64,000 nucleotides of DNA from an uncultured Pelagibacteraceae bacterium (GTDB lineage: Bacteria > Pseudomonadota > Alphaproteobacteria > Pelagibacterales > Pelagibacteraceae), in NCBI GenBank assembly GCA_902618975.1, contig CACNCN010000001.1:124001-188000 (forward strand), in the 5' to 3' direction. The translations under genes were made by a program, and so were the position numbers. The notes beneath the pieces are model-generated. The model did no database searches, was not told where the DNA came from, and saw nothing but the letters and a program-made list of their open reading frames with translations. Shown piece after piece: positions 35,720 through 44,876 of this stretch (its first letter is position 1; every line of letters starts with the position of its first letter).

Positions 35720-36834
35720 TTTTTTGTAATCCAACCTCCTCCAAGAACCTTGTCACCTACTTCATCTTTTGAGTAAAAAACGCATGCTTGTCCGGGTGAA
35801 ATACCATATTCGTCCTCTAATAATATTAATTTTGTGGATCCATTATTTATATCTAATTTTGATCTTAATAACTTGCCTGTTGATCTAACCTTTACAAAAA
35901 TTTCATTGGTAAAGAATTCTTTATTTACTAAAAAATTTATATCTTTAAGCAAAATCTCTTTTTTTAATAATTCATCTTTAGATCCAACTATAATTTCATT
36001 TTTATCAGCAATTATGTCTAGGACGTACAAGGGTTCGTGATATGCAATTTTAATTCCTTTTCTTTGTCCAATGGTAAAATTAACTATACCTTCGTGTACT
36101 CCTAGAACTTTTCCTGAGGTATTTTTTATATTACCTTTTTTAAAAGAGTCAGGCCTGAATTTTTCTATAACTGAAACATAATCTCCATTTGGTACAAAGC
36201 ATATATCTTGACTATCTGGTTTATCAGCTACATTTAAATCTATATTTTTTGCTATTTCTCTCGTTTCTTTTTTAAGTAAATTTCCGAGAGGAAATCTTAA
36301 GAAATTGAGCTGTTCTCTTGTTGTATTAAACAAAAAATAACTTTGATCTCTGTTTTCATCAACTCCTCGATACATTTCAGTTACATTGTTTTTAGTAACA
36401 CTTTTTACATAATGTCCTGTAACAAGTGCATCTGCTTTAAGATTTTTAGATTCATGAAATAAATCGTTAAATTTAACAGTTTTATTACATTGCACACATG
36501 GGATTGGTGTTTCGCCTTTTAAATAACTATCGACAAAATTGTTTATTACCCCCTCCTTAAATTTACTTTGATAATAAAACACTTTATGCTCTATATCTAA
36601 TTTGTGAGCTACTCTCTTTGCATCTAAAATATCTTGACCAGAGCAACAAACTTTAGAATGTGCTACTTCTTTACTATCGTCATATAATTTAAGCGTTACG
36701 CCAATGACGTTATAGCCTTGTTTTTTCATTAATGCTGCTACTGTAGAAGAATCTACTCCACCCGACATTGCTACTACTACTTTAGTGTCTTTAGGGTCTT
36801 TATCTAAACCTAATGAATTTAATTGTCTTTTCAT
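35716..36834 (-). CDS. mnmA: tRNA-specific 2-thiouridylase
   Basis: 372 residues. PP-loop SGGVDSS at residues 24-30; catalytic Cys in [12 protein letters not shown] (about 112) and partner Cys in SQDICFVP (about 207); C-terminal GQACVFYS. It thiolates uridine 34 of Glu, Gln and Lys tRNAs. Its promoter lies in the 42-base gap shared with the DUF3553 gene. Confidence 0.95.
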   Translation of the reverse strand: MKRQLNSLGLDKDPKDTKVVVAMSGGVDSSTVAALMKKQGYNVIGVTLKLYDDSKEVAHSKVCCSGQDILDAKRVAHKLDIEHKVFYYQSKFKEGVINNFVDSYLKGETPIPCVQCNKTVKFNDLFHESKNLKADALVTGHYVKSVTKNNVTEMYRGVDENRDQSYFLFNTTREQLNFLRFPLGNLLKKETREIAKNIDLNVADKPDSQDICFVPNGDYVSVIEKFRPDSFKKGNIKNTSGKVLGVHEGIVNFTIGQRKGIKIAYHEPLYVLDIIADKNEIIVGSKDELLKKEILLKDINFLVNKEFFTNEIFVKVRSTGKLLRSKLDINNGSTKLILLEDEYGISPGQACVFYSKDEVGDKVLGGGWITKN

Positions 36835-36876
36835 ATTTATGGTATTTATACTTATTTCTATTATAAATTAAATTAA

Positions 36877-37050
36877 ATGATTTTAGATTTTGAGCCAGGT
36901 GACAGAGTTGTTAATCCATTAAGAAAAGATTGGGGTGTTGGCCAAGTACAATCCATAATTGACAATAAAGTCACAGTAAATTTTGAAAATATTGGAAAAA
37001 TAGTTATTAACTCTTCTAATATTGCCTTAGAAAAAGTAGGTAATGAGTAA
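36877..37050 (+). CDS. DUF3553 family small protein
   Basis: 57 residues: MILDFEPGDRVVNPLRKDWG, then VGQVQSIIDNKVTVNFENIG and KIVINSSNIALEKVGNE. The pattern (hydrophobic strand, PGD-V-NP, WGxGQV) is that of DUF3553, a small Tudor-like barrel also found at the C-terminus of UvrD/PcrA-type helicases. It overlaps the following cysQ by 8 bases in another frame. Role unknown, possibly nucleic-acid or polymerase contact. Confidence 0.8.
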   Translation: MILDFEPGDRVVNPLRKDWGVGQVQSIIDNKVTVNFENIGKIVINSSNIALEKVGNE

Positions 37051-37816
37051 AATTAATTTAAAAGAAATTTGCTATGATCTCATAGATACGTTTTTAATTG
37101 CTGGAAAAAAAAGTTTAGAATTAAGGAAAGATGGTCTAATCACAGAATACAAAGAGGACAATACACCAGTATCAAATGGTGATCTTGAAGTTGATAAAAT
37201 TTTAAATAAAAAAATTAGTAATATAACACCAAGCTTACCAATTATATCTGAAGAAAGTTCACAAAATAGATTTAAAGAGGATTTAAAAGACTTTTGGCTT
37301 ATTGATCCTATTGATGGAACTTATGATTACATAAACGATAAAGATGAGTTTACCCTAAATGCTGCGCTTATTTTAGATAGAAAACCTCAGTTAGGTTTAA
37401 TATATGCTCCTGCAAAGGATAGAATGTTTTATTCTTTTGATTTCGGAAAGAGCTATGAATTAAATAATGGAAAAGAAATATTACTAGATTGCTCAAAAAA
37501 AACTAATCAAGGCGAAGTAAAAGCAGTTCATTATTCTGACAAACTAAAACCAATAATTCAAGAGCTTCACACAAAATATAAAGTTACCGAGTATAAAAGG
37601 ATGAAAAGCTCTTTAAAATTTTGTGTTATTGCTGCAAGCGAGTATGACATATATATATCTGAACCTAGAGCATCAGAATGGGATATTGCAGCAGGTCATG
37701 CAATATTAAAAAATGCTGGAGGTGTGGTAACTGATTTTAACGGTAATGAGATTTTATATGGTAAAGAAAATTTTAAAAATCCTAGTTTAATCCTTAAAAG
37801 GAATAATAATTTATAA
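37043..37816 (+). CDS. cysQ: Inositol monophosphatase family, probable 3'(2'),5'-bisphosphate nucleotidase CysQ
   Basis: 257 residues. Metal-site motifs: ISEESS near residue 72, LIDPIDGTYDYI near residue 90, and SEWDIAAGHAIL near residue 212. CysQ removes the 3' phosphate from PAP left by sulfate transfer. The family also includes inositol and histidinol phosphatases, but the DPIDGTYDYI and YISEPRASEWD context fits CysQ best. It is followed by a small membrane protein gene. Confidence 0.87.
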   Translation: MSKINLKEICYDLIDTFLIAGKKSLELRKDGLITEYKEDNTPVSNGDLEVDKILNKKISNITPSLPIISEESSQNRFKEDLKDFWLIDPIDGTYDYINDKDEFTLNAALILDRKPQLGLIYAPAKDRMFYSFDFGKSYELNNGKEILLDCSKKTNQGEVKAVHYSDKLKPIIQELHTKYKVTEYKRMKSSLKFCVIAASEYDIYISEPRASEWDIAAGHAILKNAGGVVTDFNGNEILYGKENFKNPSLILKRNNNL

Positions 37817-37818
37817 TT

Positions 37819-37965
37819 ATGGATGAAACTTTAAGAATTATTTTGATAATTATTGTATCTGTAAGTATTTTTGGATTAGTAATTTTTGTTATGGTTAAAA
37901 ATTATATGAGAAAAAAAATAGATTATTATTTGAGAGAAAAAAATAAAGAGTTCAAAGAAGATTAA
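37819..37965 (+). CDS. Small single-span membrane protein (48 residues)
   Basis: ATG at 37819, 2 bases after the cysQ stop; TAA at 37963-37965. MDETLRIILIIIVSVSIFGL continues LVIFVMVKNY, then a charged tail (MRKKIDYYLREKNKEFKED). One membrane helix with basic cytoplasmic end. The close spacing to cysQ and normal codon use support it. The last 14 bases overlap the convergent recX. No family recognised. Confidence 0.65.
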   Translation: MDETLRIILIIIVSVSIFGLVIFVMVKNYMRKKIDYYLREKNKEFKED

Positions 37966-38515
37966 TTATTTTTAGATACTCTTCTTTATCAATATCTATT
38001 ATTCTTTTTGATGTTTCAAAATCAAACCCTGATCTTGCTAAAATACCTAGATCTTTTTTATAAAATAAAGGTCTATTATTGTCATCTCTTGCTGGTCCTA
38101 TTCTCTTTTTTTTGCATATTTTTATTGCAGAAAAAAAATCTTGATCTTCATTATTGTCTTTTATATTTTTTATGGCTTCATTAACATGCTTGTCTTTAAT
38201 GCCTTTATTTAAAAGATAATATCTTATTTTATTAATAGAACTTCCTCTCTGAATTAAACTTTTTGCTTTTGAGTTTGAATAAAATTTATCATTTAAAAAT
38301 TTACTTTTTTCTAAATCCTCGAGCACCACGTCAATTAAGTCCTTAATATTAGTTTTGTTAACACCTGAAACACTTAATTTAAGGTATTTCTTTAATAAAT
38401 AAGTTTTTAATTGCTGTTTAGAAGGGGAATATTTTTCAATATATGAGTAAGAGAAATTACGCATTTCATCCACTGTGTCTTCTAAAGATTTTTTCTTATT
38501 TCTATTAGGAATCAT
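37952..38515 (-). CDS. recX: RecX-like regulatory protein
   Basis: 187 residues, helix-rich and basic, with the three-helix repeat pattern of RecX (QQLKTYLLKKYL; RGSSINKIRYYLLNKGI; GPARDDNNRPLFYKKDLGILARSGF). RecX binds RecA filaments and limits recombination. No recA gene is adjacent, which is common in small genomes. It is divergent from an ABA4-like gene over a 28-base gap. Confidence 0.83.
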   Translation of the reverse strand: MIPNRNKKKSLEDTVDEMRNFSYSYIEKYSPSKQQLKTYLLKKYLKLSVSGVNKTNIKDLIDVVLEDLEKSKFLNDKFYSNSKAKSLIQRGSSINKIRYYLLNKGIKDKHVNEAIKNIKDNNEDQDFFSAIKICKKKRIGPARDDNNRPLFYKKDLGILARSGFDFETSKRIIDIDKEEYLKIINLL

Positions 38516-38543
38516 TGAATTATGTAATATATTATATTTAACT

Positions 38544-39017
38544 ATGATCGAACAAATTTCAGCTTTTTTTAGTATTGATATGATATATCTCTGGTTGAAC
38601 TTTGGCGTGTTACCTTTTTGGATAACTCTAATTTTATTTCCTGAGTCAAAAATTTGCAGTTATTTAGTTGCATCAGTATTTCCATTTTTTATATTGTCCA
38701 TCTTATATTCTTATATTTTGTATATCTTTTTTATTAATGGTTATAATTTTAGTCAAAATTTCTCCTTATATCTAGGTCTTGATGACTTACGTGCGTTATT
38801 TTCAGAAAACGCTTTTTTGCTACTTTTCTGGATACATTTTTTAGGAATTAATCTTTTTTGTGGATGCTGGATTGTAAAAGATAGTCAAAAATTTAATGTT
38901 TCAAAATACATAAATTTTTTCCCACTAATAATTACTTATTTCATAGGTCCAATAGGATTATTTATTTATTGGTTGATTAGGATCATATCTGGCAAAAGAT
39001 TTAACTTAATTGATTAA
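38544..39017 (+). CDS. ABA4-like (DUF4281) membrane protein
   Basis: 157 residues from the ATG at 38544; an earlier ATG at 38475 lies inside recX and adds 23 residues without a better fit. Four helices, with LWLNFGVLPFWITLILFP near the N-terminus and WIHFLGINLFCGCWIVKDSQ in the third helix, then FFPLIITYFIGPIGLFIYW: the DUF4281/ABA4-like pattern. The plant homologue acts in neoxanthin synthesis; bacterial function is unknown. Confidence 0.8.
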   Translation: MIEQISAFFSIDMIYLWLNFGVLPFWITLILFPESKICSYLVASVFPFFILSILYSYILYIFFINGYNFSQNFSLYLGLDDLRALFSENAFLLLFWIHFLGINLFCGCWIVKDSQKFNVSKYINFFPLIITYFIGPIGLFIYWLIRIISGKRFNLID

Positions 39018-39018
39018 G

Positions 39019-39405
39019 CTATTTTTTTATTTTAAAACCTCTTTGCTGCATTGCTCCAAAACCACCCTCAATATGAGATACTTTTTTAAATCCCATATCC
39101 TTCAAAGTCTTTGCAGCTAAAGCTGATCTGCCGCCAGCTGCACAAAATAAAACAATTTCTTTATCAATATCAACTATCTTATTTTGAATTATAGGACTAT
39201 TTTCGTTTAGGGAAAATTCTAGCAGGCCTCTTGGAATATGTGTGGCATTTTCAATACTTCCAGAGTTATGTAGCTCACCTTCTTCTCTAAGATCTATTAG
39301 ATTGCATACATTATCATTAGAAAGTTCTAAAGCCTCTTCGGCTGAAATTGTTTTAATTTCTTGTGATGCCTCTAAAATTAGAGTTTGAGGTGATTTAATA
39401 TTCAT
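39019..39405 (-). CDS. Rhodanese-like domain protein
   Basis: 128 residues, a single rhodanese domain. The active-site loop is CAAGGRSALAAKTL (Cys in LFCAAGGRS), with NLIDLREEGEL and the HIPRGLLEFSL block upstream and HIEGGFGAMQQRG downstream. It would carry persulfide sulfur or act in sulfide/thiosulfate handling in the cytoplasm. It is convergent with the ABA4-like gene and stands alone. Confidence 0.92.
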   Translation of the reverse strand: MNIKSPQTLILEASQEIKTISAEEALELSNDNVCNLIDLREEGELHNSGSIENATHIPRGLLEFSLNENSPIIQNKIVDIDKEIVLFCAAGGRSALAAKTLKDMGFKKVSHIEGGFGAMQQRGFKIKK

Positions 39406-39431
39406 TTTAATATAAATACTATATTAATTAT

Positions 39432-40418
39432 ATGATAAAAAATACTTTAAAAAAATTATTTATAAAATTTTCCAGAATTCTTGGGTATGAAATAATTGAT
39501 CAAAATGACTTTGTTTCTCCTACTTTAAGTAAAGAATTAAATCAGAATTTAAGTGAGTTTAATAAAAAATCTATAGTTCTTCCACTGGGAGAAATTAAAA
39601 TCACTAGAAAAGTGAAAAAGTTATTAATTGTTTTTAGGACAAATAGCAAAATTGAAATATGGGATCAAAACAAAAAAAGAATATTTGAGGAAAAAAAAAT
39701 TGTTTATGTAGAAAAATCTTTAAAATCTTTAATAAAATCTATTAATTTATCAAAGAAAAATTTACCCTCATTAATTATAAAATTAATAATTCTTGATGAT
39801 AATTCAACTGATGAGAATTTATCTAAAATTAAGAATATTGTTGAAAATAGCGATATAGATTATCAGTTAATCACTCACAATGTCGATAAATACATAAAAA
39901 TAATTAAGAAACAAAAAACAACTGATACATATTCAAACTTATCTACATTACTCACCTCTTTTAATATAGGAAAAGATGAAGGTGAAGACTTAATTTTTTT
40001 TGTTGAGGACGATTATTTGCACTTTGAAACGATGATCACTGAGGTAATTAAAACTTATGAACGTGTCGCTTCTCAATTAAAAAAAGATATATTTATTTGC
40101 CCCGCTGATTATCCTTATTTATACATGAATAACGAAAAAACTAACTTGATAATTGGAGATAATAGGCATTGGAGAACGGTTAATAAGTCATTATGTACTT
40201 TCTTTATAAGCAAACAGCTTCTTACGAAATATTGGGAAAATTTAGAAAAAAACTGCACTGACAGACATGATCCTTTTGAAAAATATATAAATGAGATTTA
40301 CGAAAATGAAATATGTATCTCGCCTATAAAAAGTCTCTCTGTACATATGGCAAATGTAAATTCAAGTTACGGATTATCTCCATTTATTGATTATAAAAAA
40401 TTGTGGAAAGATATCTAA
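39432..40418 (+). CDS. Glycosyltransferase (GT-A fold)
   Basis: 328 residues. LIILDDNSTDENLSKI near residue 117 resembles the nucleotide-sugar-binding start of GT2 enzymes, and IFFVEDDYLHFETM near residue 188 supplies the DxD-like metal site. Later GDNRHWRTV and CTDRHDPFEKYI are probable acceptor-side residues. No membrane helices are seen, so it acts at the cytoplasmic face, probably on surface glycan. It is isolated, with no other glycan gene adjacent. Confidence 0.78.
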   Translation: MIKNTLKKLFIKFSRILGYEIIDQNDFVSPTLSKELNQNLSEFNKKSIVLPLGEIKITRKVKKLLIVFRTNSKIEIWDQNKKRIFEEKKIVYVEKSLKSLIKSINLSKKNLPSLIIKLIILDDNSTDENLSKIKNIVENSDIDYQLITHNVDKYIKIIKKQKTTDTYSNLSTLLTSFNIGKDEGEDLIFFVEDDYLHFETMITEVIKTYERVASQLKKDIFICPADYPYLYMNNEKTNLIIGDNRHWRTVNKSLCTFFISKQLLTKYWENLEKNCTDRHDPFEKYINEIYENEICISPIKSLSVHMANVNSSYGLSPFIDYKKLWKDI

Positions 40419-40422
40419 AAAA

Positions 40423-40448
40423 AAAGGCCCCCTAGTTAGGGGGCCTTT
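40423..40448. terminator. Bidirectional rho-independent terminator after amtB
   Basis: GGCCCCCT (40426-40433) pairs with AGGGGGCC (40438-40445), extended by AAA/TTT, with a 4-base loop. On the reverse strand it is followed by nine T (A run 40417-40425 on the + strand), a classic terminator for amtB. On the + strand the tail is only TTT, so termination of the glycosyltransferase message would be weaker. Confidence 0.92.
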
Positions 40449-40468
40449 GAGGGAGAGAAAAATAAACT

Positions 40469-41764
40469 TTAATCTCTTATTGCGTAAGCTATAACTCCAG
40501 TTTCTGTTACGTCAGTACCTTTCATTTCAGCCTCTTTACTCAATCTAATTCCCATAGTCGCTTTCATTATTGACCATATAATAAATGAAACTACGAATAC
40601 GAATGCATTAATTGAAACTACTCCAAGAAGTTGAGCACCGAAAGTTGTATCTGGATTTGTTATTGGAACAGCTAAAGTTCCCCAAACACCTGCAAATAAG
40701 TGAGCAGGTATTGCTCCTACAACATCGTCAATTTTAAAGCTAAATAGCAATTTAGTTCCATAAACAACTATAATACCACCAACACCACCAATTAAAATTG
40801 CTGCTATTGGGGATGGCATTAAAGGTTCAGCGGTAATTGCAACTAAACCACCAATTGCTCCGTTTAACATTTGAATTACATCTGTCTTACCAGACAACCT
40901 TGTAACTGTAGCTGCTGCTAAAACACCACCACAAGCAGCTAAATTTGTATTTATAAAGATGTTTGAAACTGCAACTGCATCATCAAATGACCCCATTGCT
41001 AGTTGTGATCCACCATTAAATCCAAACCAACCTAGCCATAAAATAAATACACCAACCGTGACTAGCGGAATTGACGAAGCGGCAAAAGGTTTAACTGGTC
41101 CAGCACCTGATTTTGTAAATCTTCCAAGTCTTGGGCCAAGTAACAATGCTCCAGCTAATGCGGCTGCACCACCAGTTGAGTGAACTAATGTTGAACCTGC
41201 AAAGTCAGAGAAACCAGCAGAAGCTAACCAGCCTCCACCCCACTGCCAACCCATTACGATTGGATAAATAATTCCTGCTAAAATTGCTGCAAATAAAAAG
41301 AATGGCCATAATTTAATTCTTTCCGCTAAAGTTCCTGAAACAATTGAACAAGTAGTTGCACAGAATACCATTTGGAAATACCAATCTGAACCATCAGCGT
41401 AACCAGTATCTACTGCACTTGCATCAGACCATGGTGTAAATGAACCAATATACCCACCTTCTGGAATACCATATGCTAGATTATAACCAACTAACCAAAA
41501 CATTATTCCGGCAATTGAAAATAAACCAATATTTTTTGCACAAATAACTGCTACACTTTTTGACGTTACCATTCCAGATTCTAACATTGCAAACCCGCAA
41601 GCCATAAACATGACTAGAAATCCACACATTAAGAAAAGGAATGTATTAAATATAAAACCAATTTCGGCAGAAACTGTTGATTCTGCCATACCTACGCTAG
41701 TCATGCTCATTAAAAGCACGAAACTTAATGCAGGCGTGGTAAATTTTTTTATAATTTTTCCCAT
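40469..41764 (-). CDS. amtB: Ammonium transporter
   Basis: 431 residues with a signal-like first helix (FVLLMSMTSVGMAES) and 11 further helices. Amt features: FLFLMCGFLVMFMACGFAMLE (split after LVMF), FWLVGYNLAYG, WGGGWLASAGFSDFAGSTLVH (split after GFSDF) with the conserved pore His, and GIPAHLFAGVWG-like GAIPAHLFAGVWG. It moves ammonium across the inner membrane. No PII (glnK) gene is adjacent. A well-formed terminator follows and a 5-5-5 palindrome lies upstream. Confidence 0.97.
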   Translation of the reverse strand: MGKIIKKFTTPALSFVLLMSMTSVGMAESTVSAEIGFIFNTFLFLMCGFLVMFMACGFAMLESGMVTSKSVAVICAKNIGLFSIAGIMFWLVGYNLAYGIPEGGYIGSFTPWSDASAVDTGYADGSDWYFQMVFCATTCSIVSGTLAERIKLWPFFLFAAILAGIIYPIVMGWQWGGGWLASAGFSDFAGSTLVHSTGGAAALAGALLLGPRLGRFTKSGAGPVKPFAASSIPLVTVGVFILWLGWFGFNGGSQLAMGSFDDAVAVSNIFINTNLAACGGVLAAATVTRLSGKTDVIQMLNGAIGGLVAITAEPLMPSPIAAILIGGVGGIIVVYGTKLLFSFKIDDVVGAIPAHLFAGVWGTLAVPITNPDTTFGAQLLGVVSINAFVFVVSFIIWSIMKATMGIRLSKEAEMKGTDVTETGVIAYAIRD

Positions 41765-41839
41765 TTAACCTCCTTAGTTAAAGAAGTGCTTATAGGTTTT
41801 TACATAATCAAAAAAAAATGTTTATAGTGAAAAATAGAT

Positions 41840-41854
41840 ATGCAGTTTTTGCAT
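41840..41854. promoter_or_regulatory. Candidate operator upstream of amtB
   Basis: ATGCA-GTTTT-TGCAT is a perfect 5-5-5 inverted repeat 76 bases upstream of the amtB start. Spacing and TGCA half-sites recall NtrC-type sites (TGCAC-N5-GTGCA), though the C/G ends are lacking. Binding by a nitrogen regulator is inference. Confidence 0.35.
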
Positions 41855-41859
41855 GTAGA

Positions 41860-41895
41860 AACAACCCTAACCACTTAAATATGGTTAGGGTTGTT
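41860..41895 (-). terminator. Terminator of the HU gene
   Basis: A 14-bp perfect stem (41860-41873 with 41882-41895, core CCCTAACC) with an 8-base loop lies 7 bases after the HU stop on the reverse strand. The following tail is TTTC, short on T. The length and perfection of the stem make a terminator or mRNA-end stem the best reading. Confidence 0.8.
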
Positions 41896-41902
41896 AATGT
41901 GG

Positions 41903-42178
41903 TTATTTGTTGAATATTTCTTTAAGTGCTTTTGCAGGTAAAAACTTTACCTTTTGAGATGCAGCAATTTGGATTTGTTCTCCAGTTCTTGGATTTCTTC
42001 CAATTCTAGCCTTTCTCTTTGCTACTTTATATGTACCAAAACCAGCAATTTTCACTGAATCATCGTTTTTTAAGGCATCCAGAATAGTATTGGTAATAGT
42101 ATCAAAAGTACGCTCAGCATCTGCTTTACTTTGATTTAAAGAACCAGCCAATTTAGCCACTAGTTGTTTTTTGTTCAT
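41903..42178 (-). CDS. hup: DNA-binding protein HU
   Basis: 91 residues, full length. Helix-helix dimer part MNKKQLVAKLAGSLNQSKAD, then IAGFGTYKV and the DNA-binding arm signature RKARIGRNPRTGEQI, ending AKALKEIFN. HU bends and compacts the chromosome. GGAG lies 5 bases before ATG. The 144-base leader (42179-42322) is unusually long here and holds two inverted repeats (ACAC/GTGT at 42260-42275; CTTGATAATTCAAG-like near 42220), perhaps promoter or autoregulatory sites. Confidence 0.97.
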   Translation of the reverse strand: MNKKQLVAKLAGSLNQSKADAERTFDTITNTILDALKNDDSVKIAGFGTYKVAKRKARIGRNPRTGEQIQIAASQKVKFLPAKALKEIFNK

Positions 42179-42322
42179 TTTAGCTCCGGTTTAATATTTA
42201 TATACTTAACAAAATCCTTGATAATTCAAGCTTTTTTTTAGTATAAAAAAGTAAATAATACACAATATATAGTGTTAAAAAAACATTGATTTTACTGCAT
42301 TTTTTAATACTTAAAAAAACCT

Positions 42323-43429
42323 TTAAAATAAGCCTAAATCTTTTAGATCATTGAAAGTTGCAAAAAACATTAAAAACAACAACAAAAACATTCCGATTCG
42401 AAAAAATGCTTCTTGGGTTTTTTTACTTAACGGCCTTCCTAAAAGTTTCTCAAAGGCGTAAAACATCAAATGACCACCATCTAAAAGGGGTATGGGAAAC
42501 AAATTAATCAATCCAAGACTAATCGAAATATAGGCCATAATACTTAAAAAAGGAATAACTCCAAATTCAGCTACTTGACCTGTTATTTTGGCTATCCTTA
42601 TTGGACCACCAAGCTGGGAGCTGTCACCTTTACCGACAATTATTGAACCTAAATATTTAAGTGAAGAAATTGAAACAAAATATACTTCATACATTGAGTA
42701 ATAAATTGCTTTTGCTGGTCCAAGCTTAACATGTTTTACCTCATTATTGTAAGGAGATAACTGAATTCCAACAATTCTCTTTTTTATTTTATTACCTAAT
42801 CCGTCGTCTCCATCTATAATTTTAGGCTCAACCTTAAATATAATGTCTTGTTGAGACCTTGAAACTTTAAAATCAATATACTTTGATGTCGATAAGGTTA
42901 TATATTTTGAAACATCAAGTATACTTTTAACTTCTTGTTTATCAATTTCTAAAATTATGTCGTCTTTCTTAAGTCCAGCAATTTGAGCAGGACTATCCTT
43001 TTGAACTTCACTAATAACAGCTGGAGTAAAATCCTTACCAACAAACATGTAAATACATGTAAATATTAAAAACGCTAAAATAAAATTAGCTAAGGGCCCC
43101 CCAAAAACAATTAATGATCTTTGATATAAAGGTTTTAAATTAAATAATTTTTTTCTATCATCTTCTTTATATTTCTTTAAAGCTACATCATCTGTCTGAG
43201 AAAAAGCGTTTAGGTCACCAAAGAATTTTACATATCCTCCTAAAGGTATTAAGCAAAATTTCCATCTTGTTCCGGATTTATCATTCCATCCAAATAATTC
43301 CTTTCCGAAACCAATTGAGAAATCTGTAACACCCACTCCATATTTTTTTGCAAAATAGTAATGACCATACTCGTGAACAAATACTACAACTATTAAAAGA
43401 ATTAAAAAAGGGATTATTATATCTAACAT
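42323..43429 (-). CDS. rseP: Site-2 zinc metalloprotease RseP
   Basis: 368 residues. Zinc motif H19-E-Y-G-H23 in the first helix, PLGGYVKFFGD, one PDZ domain (about 120-200, with SPAQIAGLKKDDIILEID) and the second zinc motif NLFPIPLLDGGH near residue 318. It cleaves membrane anti-sigma factors and signal peptides within the inner membrane. The usual neighbours (dxr, bamA) are not adjacent here. Separated from the ThiV-like gene by 18 bases on the same strand. Confidence 0.95.
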   Translation of the reverse strand: MLDIIIPFLILLIVVVFVHEYGHYYFAKKYGVGVTDFSIGFGKELFGWNDKSGTRWKFCLIPLGGYVKFFGDLNAFSQTDDVALKKYKEDDRKKLFNLKPLYQRSLIVFGGPLANFILAFLIFTCIYMFVGKDFTPAVISEVQKDSPAQIAGLKKDDIILEIDKQEVKSILDVSKYITLSTSKYIDFKVSRSQQDIIFKVEPKIIDGDDGLGNKIKKRIVGIQLSPYNNEVKHVKLGPAKAIYYSMYEVYFVSISSLKYLGSIIVGKGDSSQLGGPIRIAKITGQVAEFGVIPFLSIMAYISISLGLINLFPIPLLDGGHLMFYAFEKLLGRPLSKKTQEAFFRIGMFLLLFLMFFATFNDLKDLGLF

Positions 43430-43447
43430 AGGTTTATAATAAGCATT

Positions 43448-44875
43448 TTATTTCAGTTTCCAAGTTGTTATTGGTGCAAAAGTTGCTACAAAAAATGAAA
43501 TAAATAGTAAAGATTGCGACACAAATGAAGGAACTGTATCTATAGGTATAATAATTCCTATAAGAATAGATTTTGAAAAGTCTTGAGAAGGAAAAAATAA
43601 AAAACCAGCGCAAAGACCAATTAAAATAGAAATATAAGCATTTTTATTAGAAAAATTTTTATCATAAAAACCATAAAATATAGTTAGAACTGCCGCGCAA
43701 CATAATAAATCAGCTATTAAAAATAAATATAAAATGCTTAATCCTTTGGATGCTATTAATAAAGCTACTAAACTTAATAAAATAATAATTTGTTTCGATA
43801 ACAATGAGTAATTTTTAACTTTAACAATTTTTACTCCATCAACAATTATTAAACTGGATATTGCATTAATTAAAGTGTCAATACTGCTAATTGTAAGAGA
43901 TATAGCTAAAATTATTATGACTAATGAAATAGTATGAAATTGATTTTTTAACAAAAGTTCAAAAAACGCTAAGTCAGGTATAACACTATTGTTAATAGAT
44001 TTTGATACTAATCCTGAAAAACCCATAAAAAAAACTATCGGAATTATAATTAGGAAAGATGATATTAAACTTCGATTTAGAACTTTTTCATTCTTAGCAG
44101 CGTATACTCTCTGCCAGTTTCCTTGATGAAAAAGATTTGTTGCTGCAACAGCAATAAAAAATGTTATCCCGGCAGTAAAATTTGGTAAATATTTTGAAGA
44201 TAATAAAAATGATTTATTTTCTTTTATATAATTAAAATTAAATTCTGCCTCATTAAATGTATATATATAAGAAAATGATATTAAAAATAAAATTACTAAA
44301 ATAATAAACTGAATATTATCTGTGAATATTGATGCTCTCAATCCTCCGTAAAGTGTGTATATTAATGAAGTTGCTATGACAATAATAGCTGTAATCCATA
44401 AACTGGTCTCTGAAATATAATTAACTAAAATAGCTACTGCTGTGACTTCCGCAATTAAGAAAATTGTCATATAAAAAATTGAAAGCAACAAAATTAATTT
44501 ATAAAGATTTTTTCCGTACTTTAATCTTATCACTTCAATTAAAGTTCTGCACTTTGGATAAAAAGTTCTAAATTTTTTTGCTAAAAAAATTAAAATAAAT
44601 AATGGGAAAGCTGTACCCAAAGCATATCCAATTACTGCTCCAATGCCTCCCCATGTTGCTGCTGATGCTGGCCCAAATAAAACCCATGCACCTAGTGCAG
44701 ATGCAACTAAACTTGCAGTTAATGAAAAAGTACCTACTGATCTATTTGCTAAAAGATAATTATTTATTCCTTTATACTTTTTTGAATAATTAATTGCAGC
44801 TATTATAAATATTACGCTAAAAATTAAAATTATTGTAATAGCGGCTGATTGGCTTAAAAAAATTTGTTTTTCCAT
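43448..44875 (-). CDS. thiV: Sodium:solute symporter, probable thiamin-precursor (HMP) transporter ThiV
   Basis: 475 residues, about 13 helices of the SSS family: YKGINNYLLANRSVGTFSLTA (split after LLANR), FGPASAATWGGIGAVIGYALG near residue 67, and TLYGGLRASIFTDNIQF near residue 173. Directly upstream is a TPP riboswitch, so the cargo is thiamin or a precursor. In SAR11 the SSS gene under a TPP riboswitch is ThiV, proposed to import the pyrimidine HMP that these cells cannot make. The HMP assignment is from that literature and not from this sequence. The ATG is 2 bases after the riboswitch's AGGGAG. Confidence 0.88.
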   Translation of the reverse strand: MEKQIFLSQSAAITIILIFSVIFIIAAINYSKKYKGINNYLLANRSVGTFSLTASLVASALGAWVLFGPASAATWGGIGAVIGYALGTAFPLFILIFLAKKFRTFYPKCRTLIEVIRLKYGKNLYKLILLLSIFYMTIFLIAEVTAVAILVNYISETSLWITAIIVIATSLIYTLYGGLRASIFTDNIQFIILVILFLISFSYIYTFNEAEFNFNYIKENKSFLLSSKYLPNFTAGITFFIAVAATNLFHQGNWQRVYAAKNEKVLNRSLISSFLIIIPIVFFMGFSGLVSKSINNSVIPDLAFFELLLKNQFHTISLVIIILAISLTISSIDTLINAISSLIIVDGVKIVKVKNYSLLSKQIIILLSLVALLIASKGLSILYLFLIADLLCCAAVLTIFYGFYDKNFSNKNAYISILIGLCAGFLFFPSQDFSKSILIGIIIPIDTVPSFVSQSLLFISFFVATFAPITTWKLK

Positions 44876-44876
44876 T

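Noticed and set aside
40417..40448. Terminator hairpin considered as the start of a repeat or integration site.
   Set aside because: A GC-rich stem with a T run on the amtB strand at the end of a gene is fully explained as a rho-independent terminator; no second copy is seen.
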